In this document: piece by piece, positions 34,100 to 43,139 of the stretch
How the letters are laid out: each line of letters starts with the position of its first letter
How positions within the stretch are numbered: the first letter of the stretch is position 1
Assembly (NCBI RefSeq): GCF_022179325.1
Contig: NZ_BPQQ01000075.1
Coordinates: forward strand, 1 to 64,000
Source of the DNA: Methylobacterium isbiliense
GTDB lineage: Bacteria; Pseudomonadota; Alphaproteobacteria; Rhizobiales; Beijerinckiaceae
DNA length: 64,000 nucleotides
Reading direction: 5' to 3'
Notes under the pieces: model-generated
What the model was told of the DNA's origin: nothing
What the model saw: only the letters and a program-made list of their open reading frames with translations
Database searches by the model: none
Position numbers and translations under genes: made by a program

Positions 34100-34786
34100 T
34101 CAGGGCAGCAGCTTGTAGCCGCCGCCTTCCGTCACGAGGATCGAGGCCGCGGCGGGGTTCGGCTCGATCTTCTGGCGCAGCCGGTAGATGTGGGTCTCCA
34201 GCGTGTGGGTGGTGACCTGCGCGTTGTAGCCCCATACCTCGGCGAGCAGCGTGTCGCGCCCGACCACCTGCCGGCCCGCCCGGTACAGGAACCGCAGGAT
34301 CGCGGTCTCCTTCTCGGTGAGCTTCAGCTTCGAGCCGCGCTCGCCGACGAGCAGCTTGGCGCCGGGCCGGAAGGTGTAGGGGCCGATCTGGAAGATCGCG
34401 TCCTCGCTCGCCTCGTACTGGCGCAGCTGCGCCCGGATGCGGGCGAGCAGCACCGCGAACTTGAAGGGCTTGGTCACGTAGTCGTTGGCGCCCGCGTCGA
34501 GACCCATCACGGTGTCGATCTCGGAGGTCTGGGCGGTGAGCATGATCACCGGGCTGCGAAAGCCGTTCTGGCGCATCTGCTTCACGGCATCGCGCCCGTC
34601 CATGTCGGGCAGGCCGACATCCATCACCACGAGGTCGACCCGCTCCGCCCCCACCCGCGCCACGGCGCCGAGGGCGGTCTCCTCCGTCACCACCTCGAAC
34701 TCGGCCTGGAGTTCGAGCTGCTCGGTGAGGGTCTCGCGCAGGGAGGGATCGTCATCGACGACGAGCAGGCGATGGACGTTCGACAT
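34100..34786 (-). CDS. OmpR-family response regulator (CenR-like)
   Basis: A 228-residue two-domain regulator. The receiver has VVDDD, phospho-acceptor Asp near residue 55 (LVVMDVGLP), Thr in MLTAQ and KPF. The DNA-binding winged helix shows LTEKETAILRFLYRAGRQVV and THTLETHIYRLRQKIEPNP. The N-terminal LRETLTEQLELQAEFEV resembles CenR, an essential envelope regulator in Alphaproteobacteria, but I cannot verify orthology. There is no kinase gene beside it. The stop is preceded by GGGYKLLP, the usual end of the wing. Confidence 0.88.
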   Translation of the reverse strand: MSNVHRLLVVDDDPSLRETLTEQLELQAEFEVVTEETALGAVARVGAERVDLVVMDVGLPDMDGRDAVKQMRQNGFRSPVIMLTAQTSEIDTVMGLDAGANDYVTKPFKFAVLLARIRAQLRQYEASEDAIFQIGPYTFRPGAKLLVGERGSKLKLTEKETAILRFLYRAGRQVVGRDTLLAEVWGYNAQVTTHTLETHIYRLRQKIEPNPAAASILVTEGGGYKLLP

Positions 34787-35094
34787 CGGAACGGCACTTT
34801 CGGGACGCGATCAGGCGGACGCCGCCGGCTCTCGGGAGCAGGCTGGCATCGGCGGACCGACGCTTCGCCCGATCGGGGTTTTCGACGTGGCGCAGGATCT
34901 CGTCGGACAACAGCGGGACACTTCTTACGGAACCTGCTCGGAACCCGCTCCTGCCGGACGGCCGCCCCGGCCGGCAGAGAGCGCGCGGCCTGATGGTGCC
35001 GCTTGGCAGGACGCAGAGTAGCGGAGCGCGGTGCCGCGGCAAGGCCCGGCAGAGGCGTGTCCACGGTTCGACGCGCGGCGCTCTCCGGGCCCGC
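34787..35094. other. Intergenic region, regulator promoter side
   Basis: About 308 bases lie between the exonuclease stop and the OmpR-type regulator start, both on the minus strand. No ORF here is convincing. The region should hold the regulator promoter, but I see no clear -35/-10 pair. Confidence 0.35.
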
Positions 35095-35751
35095 TTACGC
35101 AGGGACGCGCGGGGGCAGCGCGCCGTCGGGACGCGGAGGCGGGGTGCGCAGGTTCGTCGGCGGGCCGATCGTCGGCCGTGCCACGGCCACCGGGCAGGCC
35201 TGCAGCCAGAGATAGACCCGCAGCGCCAGCCACGCATCCTCCAGCGCGCCGTGGCGGTGGGTGGTGCGCCCGACGCCGACCCGGCGGCAGACGGCATCGA
35301 GGGAGGCCGAGCCGGCCTCGCCGCGGCGGCGATAGGCCTCCATCGTGCAGTAGACCCGCCCGGCGACGGCGGGCCGGCCGGCGGCCGCGAATTCGCGGTT
35401 GAGGAAGCCGAGGTCGAAGGCGGCGTTGTGGGCCACGATCAGGTCGGTGTCGGCGAAGAGATCCGCCAGGGTGCCGAGATGGGCGGCGGCGGGCTCCTGA
35501 TGGCGCAGCAGCCAGTCGTCGTAACCGTGCACCGCCTCGGCCCGGGGATGGCTCGCGCGCCGCGGATCGAAGATCAGGTGGTGGCAGGTCAGGGCCGGGC
35601 GGGGATCGAGGAGGGAGCGGGTGGCGAGGGCGACCGCCCCGAAGCTCACCACGCGGTCCCGGTCGCCGAGGCCCGTGGTCTCGACATCGAGGACGACGAG
35701 CCGCGGCGGCAGCCAGCCGAGCCAGTCGGGTGTGGTCAATCGTTGCGTCAC
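35095..35751 (-). CDS. DnaQ-like DEDDh 3'-5' exonuclease
   Basis: A 218-residue exonuclease domain protein. Exo I is LVVLDVETTGLG near residues 18-29, Exo II is LIVAHNAAFDLGFLN near 104-118, and Exo III carries THRHGALEDAWLALRVYLWL with catalytic His and Asp. It has the epsilon-subunit fold but lacks the C-terminal polymerase-binding part, ending in a Pro-rich tail. GTG start at 35751 with GAGGT upstream. A second, true dnaQ is at 10.7-11.4 kb, so this is probably a repair-type or accessory exonuclease. Confidence 0.85.
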   Translation of the reverse strand: MTQRLTTPDWLGWLPPRLVVLDVETTGLGDRDRVVSFGAVALATRSLLDPRPALTCHHLIFDPRRASHPRAEAVHGYDDWLLRHQEPAAAHLGTLADLFADTDLIVAHNAAFDLGFLNREFAAAGRPAVAGRVYCTMEAYRRRGEAGSASLDAVCRRVGVGRTTHRHGALEDAWLALRVYLWLQACPVAVARPTIGPPTNLRTPPPRPDGALPPRVPA

Positions 35752-35841
35752 CGGGACCTCGCGCGCTCAGGTTAGGCGGGGCGGCGCCGACCTGTCACGC
35801 GCCCGCTGGAGCCGCGGCGGCGCTCGCCCTATGAGGGGGCG

Positions 35842-36375
35842 ATGAAGCGTCTCACCCTCCCGCTCCTGCGCGTGCGCGCCAGCGTGCGCGACCGGTCCCG
35901 CGGCACCCTGATCGCCGGGCCGGCGCAGTTTCCCTGCGCGCTCGGCAAGACCGGCCGCACCCGCGCGAAGCGCGAGGGCGACGGGGCCTCCCCGCAGGGC
36001 TGCTTCCGCCTGCGCGGCGGCTTCTACCGCCCCGACCATTTCGGCGCCCGCCCGCCGGCCGGCCTCGCGCTGCGTCCGATCCGGCCGGGGGATGGCTGGT
36101 GCGACGACCCGCGGGACCGGCGCTACAACCGGCCGATTCCGCTGCCGGCCCCCGGCATCAGCGCCGAGCGGCTGTGGCGCGAGGACGGGCTCTACGACCT
36201 CGTAATCGATCTCGACTACAACCGCGGCCCGATCCGCCGCGGGCGCGGCAGCGCGATCTTCCTGCACGTGGCGCGCCCGGGCTTCCTGCCGACGGAAGGC
36301 TGCGTGGCCCTGCGCCGCGCCGATCTGGTCCGCCTGCTGGCTCGGCTCGGGCCGGACACCCGCCTGCTGATCTGA
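35842..36375 (+). CDS. YkuD-type L,D-transpeptidase family protein
   Basis: A 177-residue YkuD-domain protein. The active-site signature H-x14-17-[ST]-x-G-C-h is present as HVARPGFLPTEGCVAL near residues 143-158, with the catalytic Cys at about 155. Residues FPCALGKTGRTRAKREGDGASPQGCFRLRGG form the typical L,D-transpeptidase start (pattern CALG...KxEGDGxTPxGxF). There is no signal peptide, as in the YafK/DUF-type subfamily of cytoplasmic-looking members. A role in peptidoglycan cross-linking is known for the family; here it is inferred. Confidence 0.85.
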   Translation: MKRLTLPLLRVRASVRDRSRGTLIAGPAQFPCALGKTGRTRAKREGDGASPQGCFRLRGGFYRPDHFGARPPAGLALRPIRPGDGWCDDPRDRRYNRPIPLPAPGISAERLWREDGLYDLVIDLDYNRGPIRRGRGSAIFLHVARPGFLPTEGCVALRRADLVRLLARLGPDTRLLI

Positions 36376-36564
36376 TCGGCGACTTCGCAGCCGCACACAG
36401 GTTTCCGTAGAATTTTCTTCTTCTCGTCACGTCGTGTGCTGCGATGCAGCGTCCATTCGTCCGAAGCCGGACGTATTGGTAACGCTGCCATACTCGCGTA
36501 CCCCCTCGACATTCTGTATGGTCCGGTCCACTTCACAGCAGAACGAGACCCCAGGGAGGCGCCC

Positions 36565-36765
36565 ATGCAGCTCGACGCCTACACTGCGACCGAGATCGTA
36601 CGGGCCCGGCAGATCCATGCAGCGGAAGGACCGAAGAATACGCTGTGGGACCACGGCGTCCGCTACCGCGGCGACTTGACGGATCCGGAGGCGCTGACCG
36701 ACGACGATCGCCTGCGCTTCCTGGAGCAGGCGCGGGCCGAGATCCGTCACCTTCGCACCAACTGA
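36565..36765 (+). CDS. Small hypothetical protein
   Basis: A 66-residue acidic protein without signal or membrane segment. The pattern RARQIHAAEGPKNTLWDHGVRYRGDL and the DDDRLRFLEQARAEIRHL C-terminal helix suggest a compact helical protein. ATG 36565 is supported by GGGAGG 6 bases upstream; a longer in-frame ATG at 36436 has no RBS. The upstream 190 bases are AT-richer than the rest of the region and may hold its promoter. I do not recognise a family. Confidence 0.6.
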   Translation: MQLDAYTATEIVRARQIHAAEGPKNTLWDHGVRYRGDLTDPEALTDDDRLRFLEQARAEIRHLRTN

Positions 36766-36796
36766 CGCCTTCTGGCCGCGCTCGCTGGCCGGCGCA

Positions 36797-37480
36797 TCAG
36801 CCCTTCGCGGCGCGCGCCCCGAAGATCGCCGTACCCACCCGCACCAGGGTGGCACCCATCTGGATCGCCGCCGGAAAATCCGCACTCATCCCCATCGATA
36901 GCCGCGTCAGGCCGTGCCGGGCCGCGATCGCGTGCAGCAGCGCGAAATGCGCCGAGGGCGGATCCTCGGCCGGCGGGATGCACATCAGCCCGTCGATGGT
37001 CAGGCCGTGCTCGGTGCGGCAGGCCGCCAGGAAGGCGTCGGCTTCGGAGGGCGACACGCCGCCCTTCTGCGGCTCGTCCCCGGTATTGACCTGCACGAGG
37101 AGCACCGGCCGGCGGCCGAGCCGCTGCATCTCCCGAGCAAGCGCGGCGGCGAGCGAGGACCGGTCGAGGGAGTGGATCACGTCGAACAGCTCCACCGCCT
37201 CCCGTGCCTTGTTGGATTGCAGCGGGCCGATCATGTGGAGTTCGACATCCGCGTAGCGCGCCTTCAGGGCCGGCCACTTGGCCTTGGCCTCCTGCACGTA
37301 GTTCTCGCCGAAGAGCCGCTGGCCGGCCTCCAGCGCGGGCACGATGCCCTCCGCCGGGATCGTCTTCGAGACCGCCACCAGGGCGACGGAGGCCGGGTCG
37401 CGCCCGTGGTCGATGGCCGCGCGGGCGATCTCGGCCCGCACCGCCGCGAGTCGGGCGGCGACCGCGTCAGGCTCGATCAT
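36797..37480 (-). CDS. yggS: YggS family pyridoxal phosphate homeostasis protein
   Basis: A 227-residue PLP-binding TIM-barrel protein of the YggS/PROSC family that maintains PLP and amino-acid homeostasis. The PLP Lys lies in LVAVSKTIPAE near residue 34. FGENYVQEA near 74-82, HMIGPLQSNK near 100 and the C-terminal LSMGMSADFPAAIQMGATLVRVGTAIFG are diagnostic. It is divergent from leuS by about 195 bases. Confidence 0.94.
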   Translation of the reverse strand: MIEPDAVAARLAAVRAEIARAAIDHGRDPASVALVAVSKTIPAEGIVPALEAGQRLFGENYVQEAKAKWPALKARYADVELHMIGPLQSNKAREAVELFDVIHSLDRSSLAAALAREMQRLGRRPVLLVQVNTGDEPQKGGVSPSEADAFLAACRTEHGLTIDGLMCIPPAEDPPSAHFALLHAIAARHGLTRLSMGMSADFPAAIQMGATLVRVGTAIFGARAAKG

Positions 37481-37675
37481 GGGACCTCCTCGTCACCCCG
37501 CCGCCATGCCGATCCCCGGGTGACCGGCAGGACCGTTGACCCCGGCTGGCAAACCGTGTCCTAGTCCCGCGGCGCCGGGCCCGGCAAGCTCAACCGTTTG
37601 CCGCCGCGACGGTTTCCCCTTGCCCCTCTGACGCCGGCTCCCCGCCGGCGCCGCATGGTCCGAAAAGACGCCCTC

Positions 37676-40258
37676 ATGGCCGAACGTTACAACGCGAAGG
37701 AGTCCGAGCCGCACTGGCAGGCGGTGTGGGCCGAACGCGACCTCTTCCGCACCCGCAACGACGATCCGCGCCCCACCTACTACGTGCTGGAGATGTTCCC
37801 CTATCCGTCGGGGCGCATCCATATGGGCCATGTCCGCAACTACGCAATGGGCGATGTGGTGGCGCGCTACAAGCGCGCCAAGGGCTTCAACGTCCTCCAC
37901 CCGATGGGCTGGGACGCCTTCGGCCTGCCGGCCGAGAACGCCGCCATGGAGCGCAAGGTCAATCCGCGCGAGTGGACCTACGCCAACATCGCGACGATGC
38001 GGACACAGCTGCAATCCATGGGCCTGTCGCTCGACTGGAGCCGGGAGATCGCGACCTGCGATCCGTCCTACTACAAGCACCAGCAGCGGATGTTCCTCGA
38101 CTTCCTGAAGGCCGGGCTGGTGACGCGGCGCACCGCCAAAGTGAACTGGGACCCGGTCGACCACACCGTGCTGGCCAACGAGCAGGTGATCGACGGCCGC
38201 GGCTGGCGCTCAGGCGCGCTGGTGGAGCAGCGCGAGCTGACGCAGTGGTTCTTCCGGATCACCGACTACGCGCAGGACCTGAACGATCGGCTCGACACGC
38301 TGGAGCGCTGGCCGGAGAAGGTCCGGCTGATGCAGAAGAACTGGATCGGCCGATCGGAGGGTCTGGAGCTGCGCTTCGCCCTCGACGCGCCGCCCGCCGG
38401 CGTGCCCGAGGAGGTGAAGGTCTACACCACCCGCCCCGACACGCTGTTCGGCGCGAAGTTCCTGGCGGTGGCGGCCGACCATCCGCTGGCGGCGGCCGTG
38501 GCCGCGACCTCGCCTGCCTTGCAAGATTTCATCGCCGCCTGCCACCGCATGGGCACCGCCCAGGAGGCGATCGACACCGCCGAGAAGCTCGGCTTCGACA
38601 CGGGCCTGCGGGTGCGCCACCCGTTCGATCCGGCCTGGACCCTGCCGGTCTATGTCGCGAACTTCGTGCTGATGGAGTACGGCACCGGCGCGGTGTTCGG
38701 CTGCCCGGCGCACGACCAGCGCGACCTCGACTTCGCCAACAAGTACGGGCTCGGCAACACGCCGGTGGTCTGCCCGCCCGGCCAGGACCCGGCCTCCTTC
38801 GTCATCACCGACACCGCCTATGACGGCGACGGCCGGATGATCAACTCGCGCTTCCTCGACGGGATGACTACGCAGCAGGCCTTCGCGGCGGTGGCGGACC
38901 GCCTTGAGGCCGAGATCCTCGGCGATGCGCCGGTGGCGCAGCGCCGGGTGCAGTTCCGCCTGCGGGACTGGGGCGTCTCGCGCCAGCGCTACTGGGGCTG
39001 CCCGATCCCGGTGATCCACTGCGAATCCTGCGGCGTGGTTCCGGTGCCGGTCGAGGATCTACCGGTGACGCTGCCCGAGGAGGTCTCGTTCGATCAGCCC
39101 GGCAACCCGCTGGAACGCGACCTCGCGTGGCGCCGGGTCCCCTGCCCCAGCTGCGGCGCCGACGCCCTGCGCGAGACCGACACGATGGATACCTTCGTGG
39201 ATTCGTCGTGGTACTTCGCGCGCTTCACCGCGCCGTGGCTCACGGACGAGCCGACCGATCCGGCGACCGCCGACCGCTGGCTGCCGGTGGACCAGTATAT
39301 CGGCGGCATCGAGCACGCGATCCTGCACCTGCTCTACTCGCGCTTCTTCGCCCGGGCGATGCGCAAAGTGGGCTGGGGCGGTGCCGACGAGCCCTTTGCC
39401 GGCCTGTTCACGCAGGGCATGGTGGTCCATGAGACCTACAAGGACGCGGCGGGAGCCTGGGTGCAGCCGGCCGAGGTGCGCATCGTCGCGGCCGATGGCG
39501 GCCGGCAGGCGTTTCACGTGAAAACCGACGCGCCGGTCGCGATCGGCCCGATCGAGAAGATGTCGAAGTCGAAGCGCAACGTCGTCGATCCCGACGACAT
39601 CATCGCGTCTTATGGCGCCGACACCGCCCGCTGGTTCATGCTCTCGGATTCGCCGCCCGAGCGCGATGTGATCTGGACCGAGGACGGCGTCCAGGGCGCG
39701 TCCCGCTTCGTCCAGCGCGTCTGGCGCATCGTCAACGAGATCACGGAACGCAGCGATAGCGGCGGAAGTCCGGCGGACGACCTTGCGGTGCGCAAGGCAG
39801 CCCACAAGGCGCTGGCCGCGGTCGAGGAGGACATCGAGCGCCTGCGCTTCAACCGCTGCGTCGCGCATATCTACGAACTCGCCAATTCCCTGCAGGACGG
39901 GCTCGGCCGCGCAGGCCCCCCTGCCCTGGCGGAGGCAGCCGGCATCCTGGTGCAGCTCCTCGCCCCGATGATGCCTCACCTCGCCGAGGCCTGCTGGGCC
40001 GTGCTGGCGCGGCCGGGCCTCGTGGCCGAGGCGGCGTGGCCGCAGGTCGAGCGCGACCTGCTGGTGGAGGACAGCGTGACCCTGCCGGTGCAGATCAACG
40101 GCAAGAAGCGGGCGGACGTCACCGTGCCGCGGGAGGCCGATGTCGCGGCGGTGGAGGCGGCCGTGCTCGCGCTCGAGGCCGTGCAGCGCGCGCTCGACGG
40201 CAAGGCTCCGCGCAAGGTAATCGTCGTGCCGCAGCGGATCGTGAACGTGGTGGCCTGA
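37676..40258 (+). CDS. leuS: Leucyl-tRNA synthetase
   Basis: An 860-residue class I aminoacyl-tRNA synthetase. The HIGH motif is HMGH at residue 49, in [18 protein letters not shown] begins at residue 628. The CP1 editing domain (about 230-420) carries the T-rich [13 protein letters not shown] motif. A Cys-x2-Cys pair occurs twice (CESCG, CPSCG). ATG 37676 is chosen because MAERYN is the family's usual start; an ATG 21 bases upstream is possible. A near-parS palindrome lies inside the gene at 39510-39525. It is followed by lptE and holA, a conserved alphaproteobacterial unit. Confidence 0.96.
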   Translation: MAERYNAKESEPHWQAVWAERDLFRTRNDDPRPTYYVLEMFPYPSGRIHMGHVRNYAMGDVVARYKRAKGFNVLHPMGWDAFGLPAENAAMERKVNPREWTYANIATMRTQLQSMGLSLDWSREIATCDPSYYKHQQRMFLDFLKAGLVTRRTAKVNWDPVDHTVLANEQVIDGRGWRSGALVEQRELTQWFFRITDYAQDLNDRLDTLERWPEKVRLMQKNWIGRSEGLELRFALDAPPAGVPEEVKVYTTRPDTLFGAKFLAVAADHPLAAAVAATSPALQDFIAACHRMGTAQEAIDTAEKLGFDTGLRVRHPFDPAWTLPVYVANFVLMEYGTGAVFGCPAHDQRDLDFANKYGLGNTPVVCPPGQDPASFVITDTAYDGDGRMINSRFLDGMTTQQAFAAVADRLEAEILGDAPVAQRRVQFRLRDWGVSRQRYWGCPIPVIHCESCGVVPVPVEDLPVTLPEEVSFDQPGNPLERDLAWRRVPCPSCGADALRETDTMDTFVDSSWYFARFTAPWLTDEPTDPATADRWLPVDQYIGGIEHAILHLLYSRFFARAMRKVGWGGADEPFAGLFTQGMVVHETYKDAAGAWVQPAEVRIVAADGGRQAFHVKTDAPVAIGPIEKMSKSKRNVVDPDDIIASYGADTARWFMLSDSPPERDVIWTEDGVQGASRFVQRVWRIVNEITERSDSGGSPADDLAVRKAAHKALAAVEEDIERLRFNRCVAHIYELANSLQDGLGRAGPPALAEAAGILVQLLAPMMPHLAEACWAVLARPGLVAEAAWPQVERDLLVEDSVTLPVQINGKKRADVTVPREADVAAVEAAVLALEAVQRALDGKAPRKVIVVPQRIVNVVA
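39510..39525. other. parS: Near-consensus parS site (in leuS)
   Basis: CGTTTCACGTGAAAAC differs from the 16-bp parS palindrome at three positions but keeps the core TTTCACGTGAAA. It lies within leuS, 3 kb from parB. Confidence 0.5.
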
Positions 40259-40426
40259 ACCCCACCACGCTCCTGCCGCAGAGCTTCCTTAAGGCGGAGC
40301 CGGTAAGCCTGCGGCGAGAGCGGGCGGGCCGGACCCGGCCTGCCGGGACGGCTTACGAAGAAAACCTTGGCAGTCGGCGAGCGCCCCGCTATGCGGCGGG
40401 GTGCTGGCGAGGCAGGACGGACCGGA

Positions 40427-40963
40427 ATGGCAGGCAGCACGGCGAGGACGGCGCGGCGGCTCGCGCTGGCGGCAACCCTGACGCTCGGGCTCACCGCCTG
40501 CTTCCGGCCGCTCTACGGGCCGACCGCCTCAGGCGCGCCGCTGAGCGCCGTGCTCGCGGCGATCCAGGTCGACCCGGCGACCACGCCCCAGGGGCAGGAG
40601 CGCCTCGGGCATTACCTGCGCAGCGAACTGGTGTTCGACCTCGACGGCTCGGGCCTGCCCTCCGAGAAGCGCTATCGCCTCCAGCTCGCGGTGAGCGAGT
40701 CGGTCCAGACCCCCATCGTCAGCTCGGTGACTGGCCGGGCGGAATCCGCGACCCTGTTCGGCACCGCCACCTTCAAGGTGACCACCCTCGACGGCAGCCG
40801 GGTGCTGACGGACGGCACCGCGACGGGCTCGGCCACCTACGACCGGTCGGTCCAGCGCTACGCCAGCGTCCGAGCCGCACGCGAGGCGGAGATCCGGCTC
40901 GCCAAGCTGCTCTCCGAGCAGATCAAGGGCCGCGTCGCCGCGATCCTGGCGACGCAGCCCTGA
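40427..40963 (+). CDS. lptE: LPS assembly lipoprotein LptE
   Basis: A 178-residue outer-membrane lipoprotein that plugs LptD during lipopolysaccharide export. The signal ends in a lipobox (LGLTAC), followed by FRPLYGPT, the typical LptE mature start. The rest has the alternating strand pattern of the family (YRLQLAVSES, TLFGTATFKVT). The conserved order leuS-lptE-holA supports the call. ATG 40427 is preferred to an upstream ATG because it directly precedes the signal peptide. Confidence 0.88.
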   Translation: MAGSTARTARRLALAATLTLGLTACFRPLYGPTASGAPLSAVLAAIQVDPATTPQGQERLGHYLRSELVFDLDGSGLPSEKRYRLQLAVSESVQTPIVSSVTGRAESATLFGTATFKVTTLDGSRVLTDGTATGSATYDRSVQRYASVRAAREAEIRLAKLLSEQIKGRVAAILATQP

Positions 40964-40970
40964 GGCGGCG

Positions 40971-41999
40971 GTGACGGCCGTCCGCCCCGGCGACGTCGAG
41001 GGCCTGCTGCGGCGCGGGCCGGATCCGCGCATCGCCGTCATCCTCGTCTACGGACCCGATACCGGCTTGGTGGCCGAGCGCGCCCGACGCCTCGCCGAGA
41101 GCGCGGTGACCGACCCGGCCGATCCCTTCGCGCTGGTGAAGCTCGACGGCGACACCCTCGCCGCCGATCCCGGCCGGCTCGTCGACGAGGCCGGCACGGT
41201 GGGGCTGTTCGGCGGACAGCGCGCGATCTGGGTTCGGTCCGGCAGCCGCAACTACGCGCCGGCGGTTGAAGCCGTGCTGAAGGGCGGCTCCGCCGCGACC
41301 CGGATCGTCGTGGAGGCGGGAGATCTCGCCAAGTCGGCGCCGCTGCGCGTGCTCTGCGAGCGCGCCGCCGAGGCGCTCGCTATTCCCTGCTATCCGGACG
41401 ATGCCCGCTCGCTGGCGGACCTGATCGATGGCCGCCTGCGGGATGAGGGCCTGCGCATCAGCCGCGAGGCCCGCGAGACGCTGGCGGCGAGTCTGGGAGG
41501 AGACCGGCGGGCGAGCCTCGGCGAGATCGAGAAGCTGGCGCTCTACGCCCGCGGCCAAGCCGAGATCGAACTGGAGGATGTCGAGGCGATCGCGAGCGAC
41601 GTCTCGGCCTCGGCGCTGAACACGCTGGTCGACGCGGCGTTCGCCGGGCAGGTGAGCGAGGTGGAACGTCTCTACCGCCGCTTTCAGACCGAGGGGCTCG
41701 ACGCGTCGGTGATGCTGGGTGGCGCCCTGCGGCACGCCCTGACGCTCCTGGCGATGCGCCTCGACGGGGACGGAAAGAGCCCGAGCGCCCTAGTGGCGGG
41801 CTGGCGCGGATTGCATTTTCGCCGGCAAAAGATCGTCGAGACCCACTTCGCCCGCTGGTCGCCCGAGGCGCTGCGACGCGCTGTGACGCGCCTTCAGGAG
41901 GCGGTGCTGGCCTGTCGGCGGGCCGGCGGCGTCTTCGCGCACGCCCTGGCCGCCGACATGCTGGTGCGGCTCGCCCTCGACGCCGCCCGCCGCTCCTGA
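40971..41999 (+). CDS. holA: DNA polymerase III delta subunit
   Basis: A 342-residue clamp-loader delta subunit. It has an AAA+-like fold without a functional P-loop: AVILVYGPDTGLVAERAR near residues 22-39 in the ATP-site position. LAKSAPLRVLCE, the LLGGDRRAS-like SLGGDRRASLGEIEKLALY motif and the C-terminal helical collar follow. GTG start at 40971, 8 bases after the lptE stop, with GAGGCGG immediately upstream. It converges with parB; a composite palindromic element lies between them. Confidence 0.92.
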   Translation: MTAVRPGDVEGLLRRGPDPRIAVILVYGPDTGLVAERARRLAESAVTDPADPFALVKLDGDTLAADPGRLVDEAGTVGLFGGQRAIWVRSGSRNYAPAVEAVLKGGSAATRIVVEAGDLAKSAPLRVLCERAAEALAIPCYPDDARSLADLIDGRLRDEGLRISREARETLAASLGGDRRASLGEIEKLALYARGQAEIELEDVEAIASDVSASALNTLVDAAFAGQVSEVERLYRRFQTEGLDASVMLGGALRHALTLLAMRLDGDGKSPSALVAGWRGLHFRRQKIVETHFARWSPEALRRAVTRLQEAVLACRRAGGVFAHALAADMLVRLALDAARRS

Positions 42000-42021
42000 C
42001 CGGGGTCGCGCCCGGCTAGAA

Positions 42022-42114
42022 GGATCCGATCATGGTGCGATCGGATCCCGCTTGAGGTCTCTGATTTTTCCGCGTCGTCTTTGACGAACCGGTATCCGCT
42101 TCGTCGGACAACGC
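42022..42114. repeat. Composite palindromic intergenic element between holA and parB
   Basis: Two palindromes in tandem. The first is a perfect 10-bp stem GGATCCGATC / GATCGGATCC with a 7-base loop (42022-42048). The second carries GACGAA (42083-42088) and TTCGTC (42100-42105) with flanking arms near GCGTCGTCT and GGACAACGC. The second half closely matches the element at 59925-59967. Placed between two convergent genes, it may also terminate transcription from both sides. Confidence 0.65.
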
Positions 42115-42115
42115 C

Positions 42116-43006
42116 CTAGTGCACTTCGAGCCGGCGGCAGAGGCCGTCGAGCTGGTCGAGGCTGCCGTAGCGCAGCCGCACCTCGCCGCCGCCGCCGCGG
42201 TGCTCGATCGACACGGTGACGCCGAGGAGGTCCTCCAGTCGCCGCTCCAGGGCGCGCGTGTCCGCGTCCTTGACGGGCGGCTGCTTGCGCGGGCGGCCGG
42301 GACGCGGGCCGCCCTCCGCGGGCTGCTCGGCGGCCCCCAGGGCTTCGACCTCGCGGACGGTCATGCCCTCTTGGACGACGCGGCGCGCCACCGCTTCCGG
42401 GTCGCGCACGGCGAGGAGCGCCCGGGCATGCCCGGCCGTGAGCGTGCCGGCGATGACCTGCTCCTGCACCGAGGGCGGCAGCTGCAGCAATCTCAGGGTG
42501 TTGGCGAGATGGCTGCGGCTCTTGCCGATGATCTCGGCCAGTTCGGTCTGGCTGTAGCGAAACTCGCTCATCAGCCGCTCGTAGCCGGCCGCCTCCTCGA
42601 TGGCGTTGAGGTCGGCGCGCTGGACGTTCTCCAAGATGGCGTATTCGAGCGAGGTGCGGTCGTCGATCTCGACCACCACCACCGGCACCTCGTGCAGGCC
42701 GGCGCGCTGGGCGGCGCGCCAGCGCCGCTCGCCGGCCACGATCTCGAACGCGTCCGGGACCTTGGCGACCGCCCGCGCCACGATCGGCTGGATGACGCCG
42801 CGGGTGCGGATCGAGGCGGCGAGTTCCTCCAGCTCGGTCTCGGCGAAGTGGCGGCGCGGGTTGCGGGGATTCGGGCGCAGGAACTCGATGGGGACCCGGC
42901 GCTGGCCCTTGCGGTCGGCGGGCGCCGGGGAGGGATCGTCACCGACATCGCCGATCAGTGCCGCGAGCCCCCGCCCGAGCCGCGGGCGGGTCGTCTCGTC
43001 CGCCAT
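42116..43006 (-). CDS. parB: Chromosome partitioning protein ParB
   Basis: A 296-residue ParB. The N-terminal LGRGLAALIG box (ParA-interaction) is at residues 9-18. The CTP-binding/arginine-rich ParB/Srx domain includes IRTRGVIQPIVAR and GERRWRAAQRAG near 95-110. The HTH has SQTELAEIIGKSRSHLANTLRLLQLP near 155-180, and a C-terminal dimerisation domain ends LRRLEVH-like. The start MADETTRP (43006) is preferred over an ATG 105 bases upstream. It is transcribed from the direction of parA, with two palindromes in the 130-base gap. Confidence 0.96.
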   Translation of the reverse strand: MADETTRPRLGRGLAALIGDVGDDPSPAPADRKGQRRVPIEFLRPNPRNPRRHFAETELEELAASIRTRGVIQPIVARAVAKVPDAFEIVAGERRWRAAQRAGLHEVPVVVVEIDDRTSLEYAILENVQRADLNAIEEAAGYERLMSEFRYSQTELAEIIGKSRSHLANTLRLLQLPPSVQEQVIAGTLTAGHARALLAVRDPEAVARRVVQEGMTVREVEALGAAEQPAEGGPRPGRPRKQPPVKDADTRALERRLEDLLGVTVSIEHRGGGGEVRLRYGSLDQLDGLCRRLEVH

Positions 43007-43041
43007 AAGGTGATCCTCGTCTCGTAATCGCGCCGGCAGAA

Positions 43042-43084
43042 CTAAGCAGACTTGCGTTGGCAAGCCAACGCTTCGTCCGCTTAG
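43042..43084. repeat. Palindrome in the parA-parB spacer (1)
   Basis: GCGTTGGC / GCCAACGC separated by AA (43054-43071), extended outward to CTAAGC (43042-43047) and GCTTAG (43079-43084). In RNA from the minus strand this would form a stem just upstream of the parB start. It could be an operator, processing site or attenuator. Confidence 0.6.
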
Positions 43085-43098
43085 GTTCTTGTTTCTTC

Positions 43099-43139
43099 GC
43101 AGATTTCGCAAAACCGGCGACCACTTTTGCGAAATCTGC
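43099..43139. repeat. Palindrome in the parA-parB spacer (2)
   Basis: A perfect 15-bp inverted repeat GCAGATTTCGCAAAA / TTTTGCGAAATCTGC with an 11-base loop, directly after the parA stop codon. Such a long perfect stem is not expected by chance. There is no following U-run on the minus strand, so it is not a classical terminator for parA. Confidence 0.7.

Noticed and set aside
43099-43139. Intrinsic terminator after parA
   Set aside because: Despite the strong stem there is no T-run on the minus strand after it, so it does not meet the terminator pattern.
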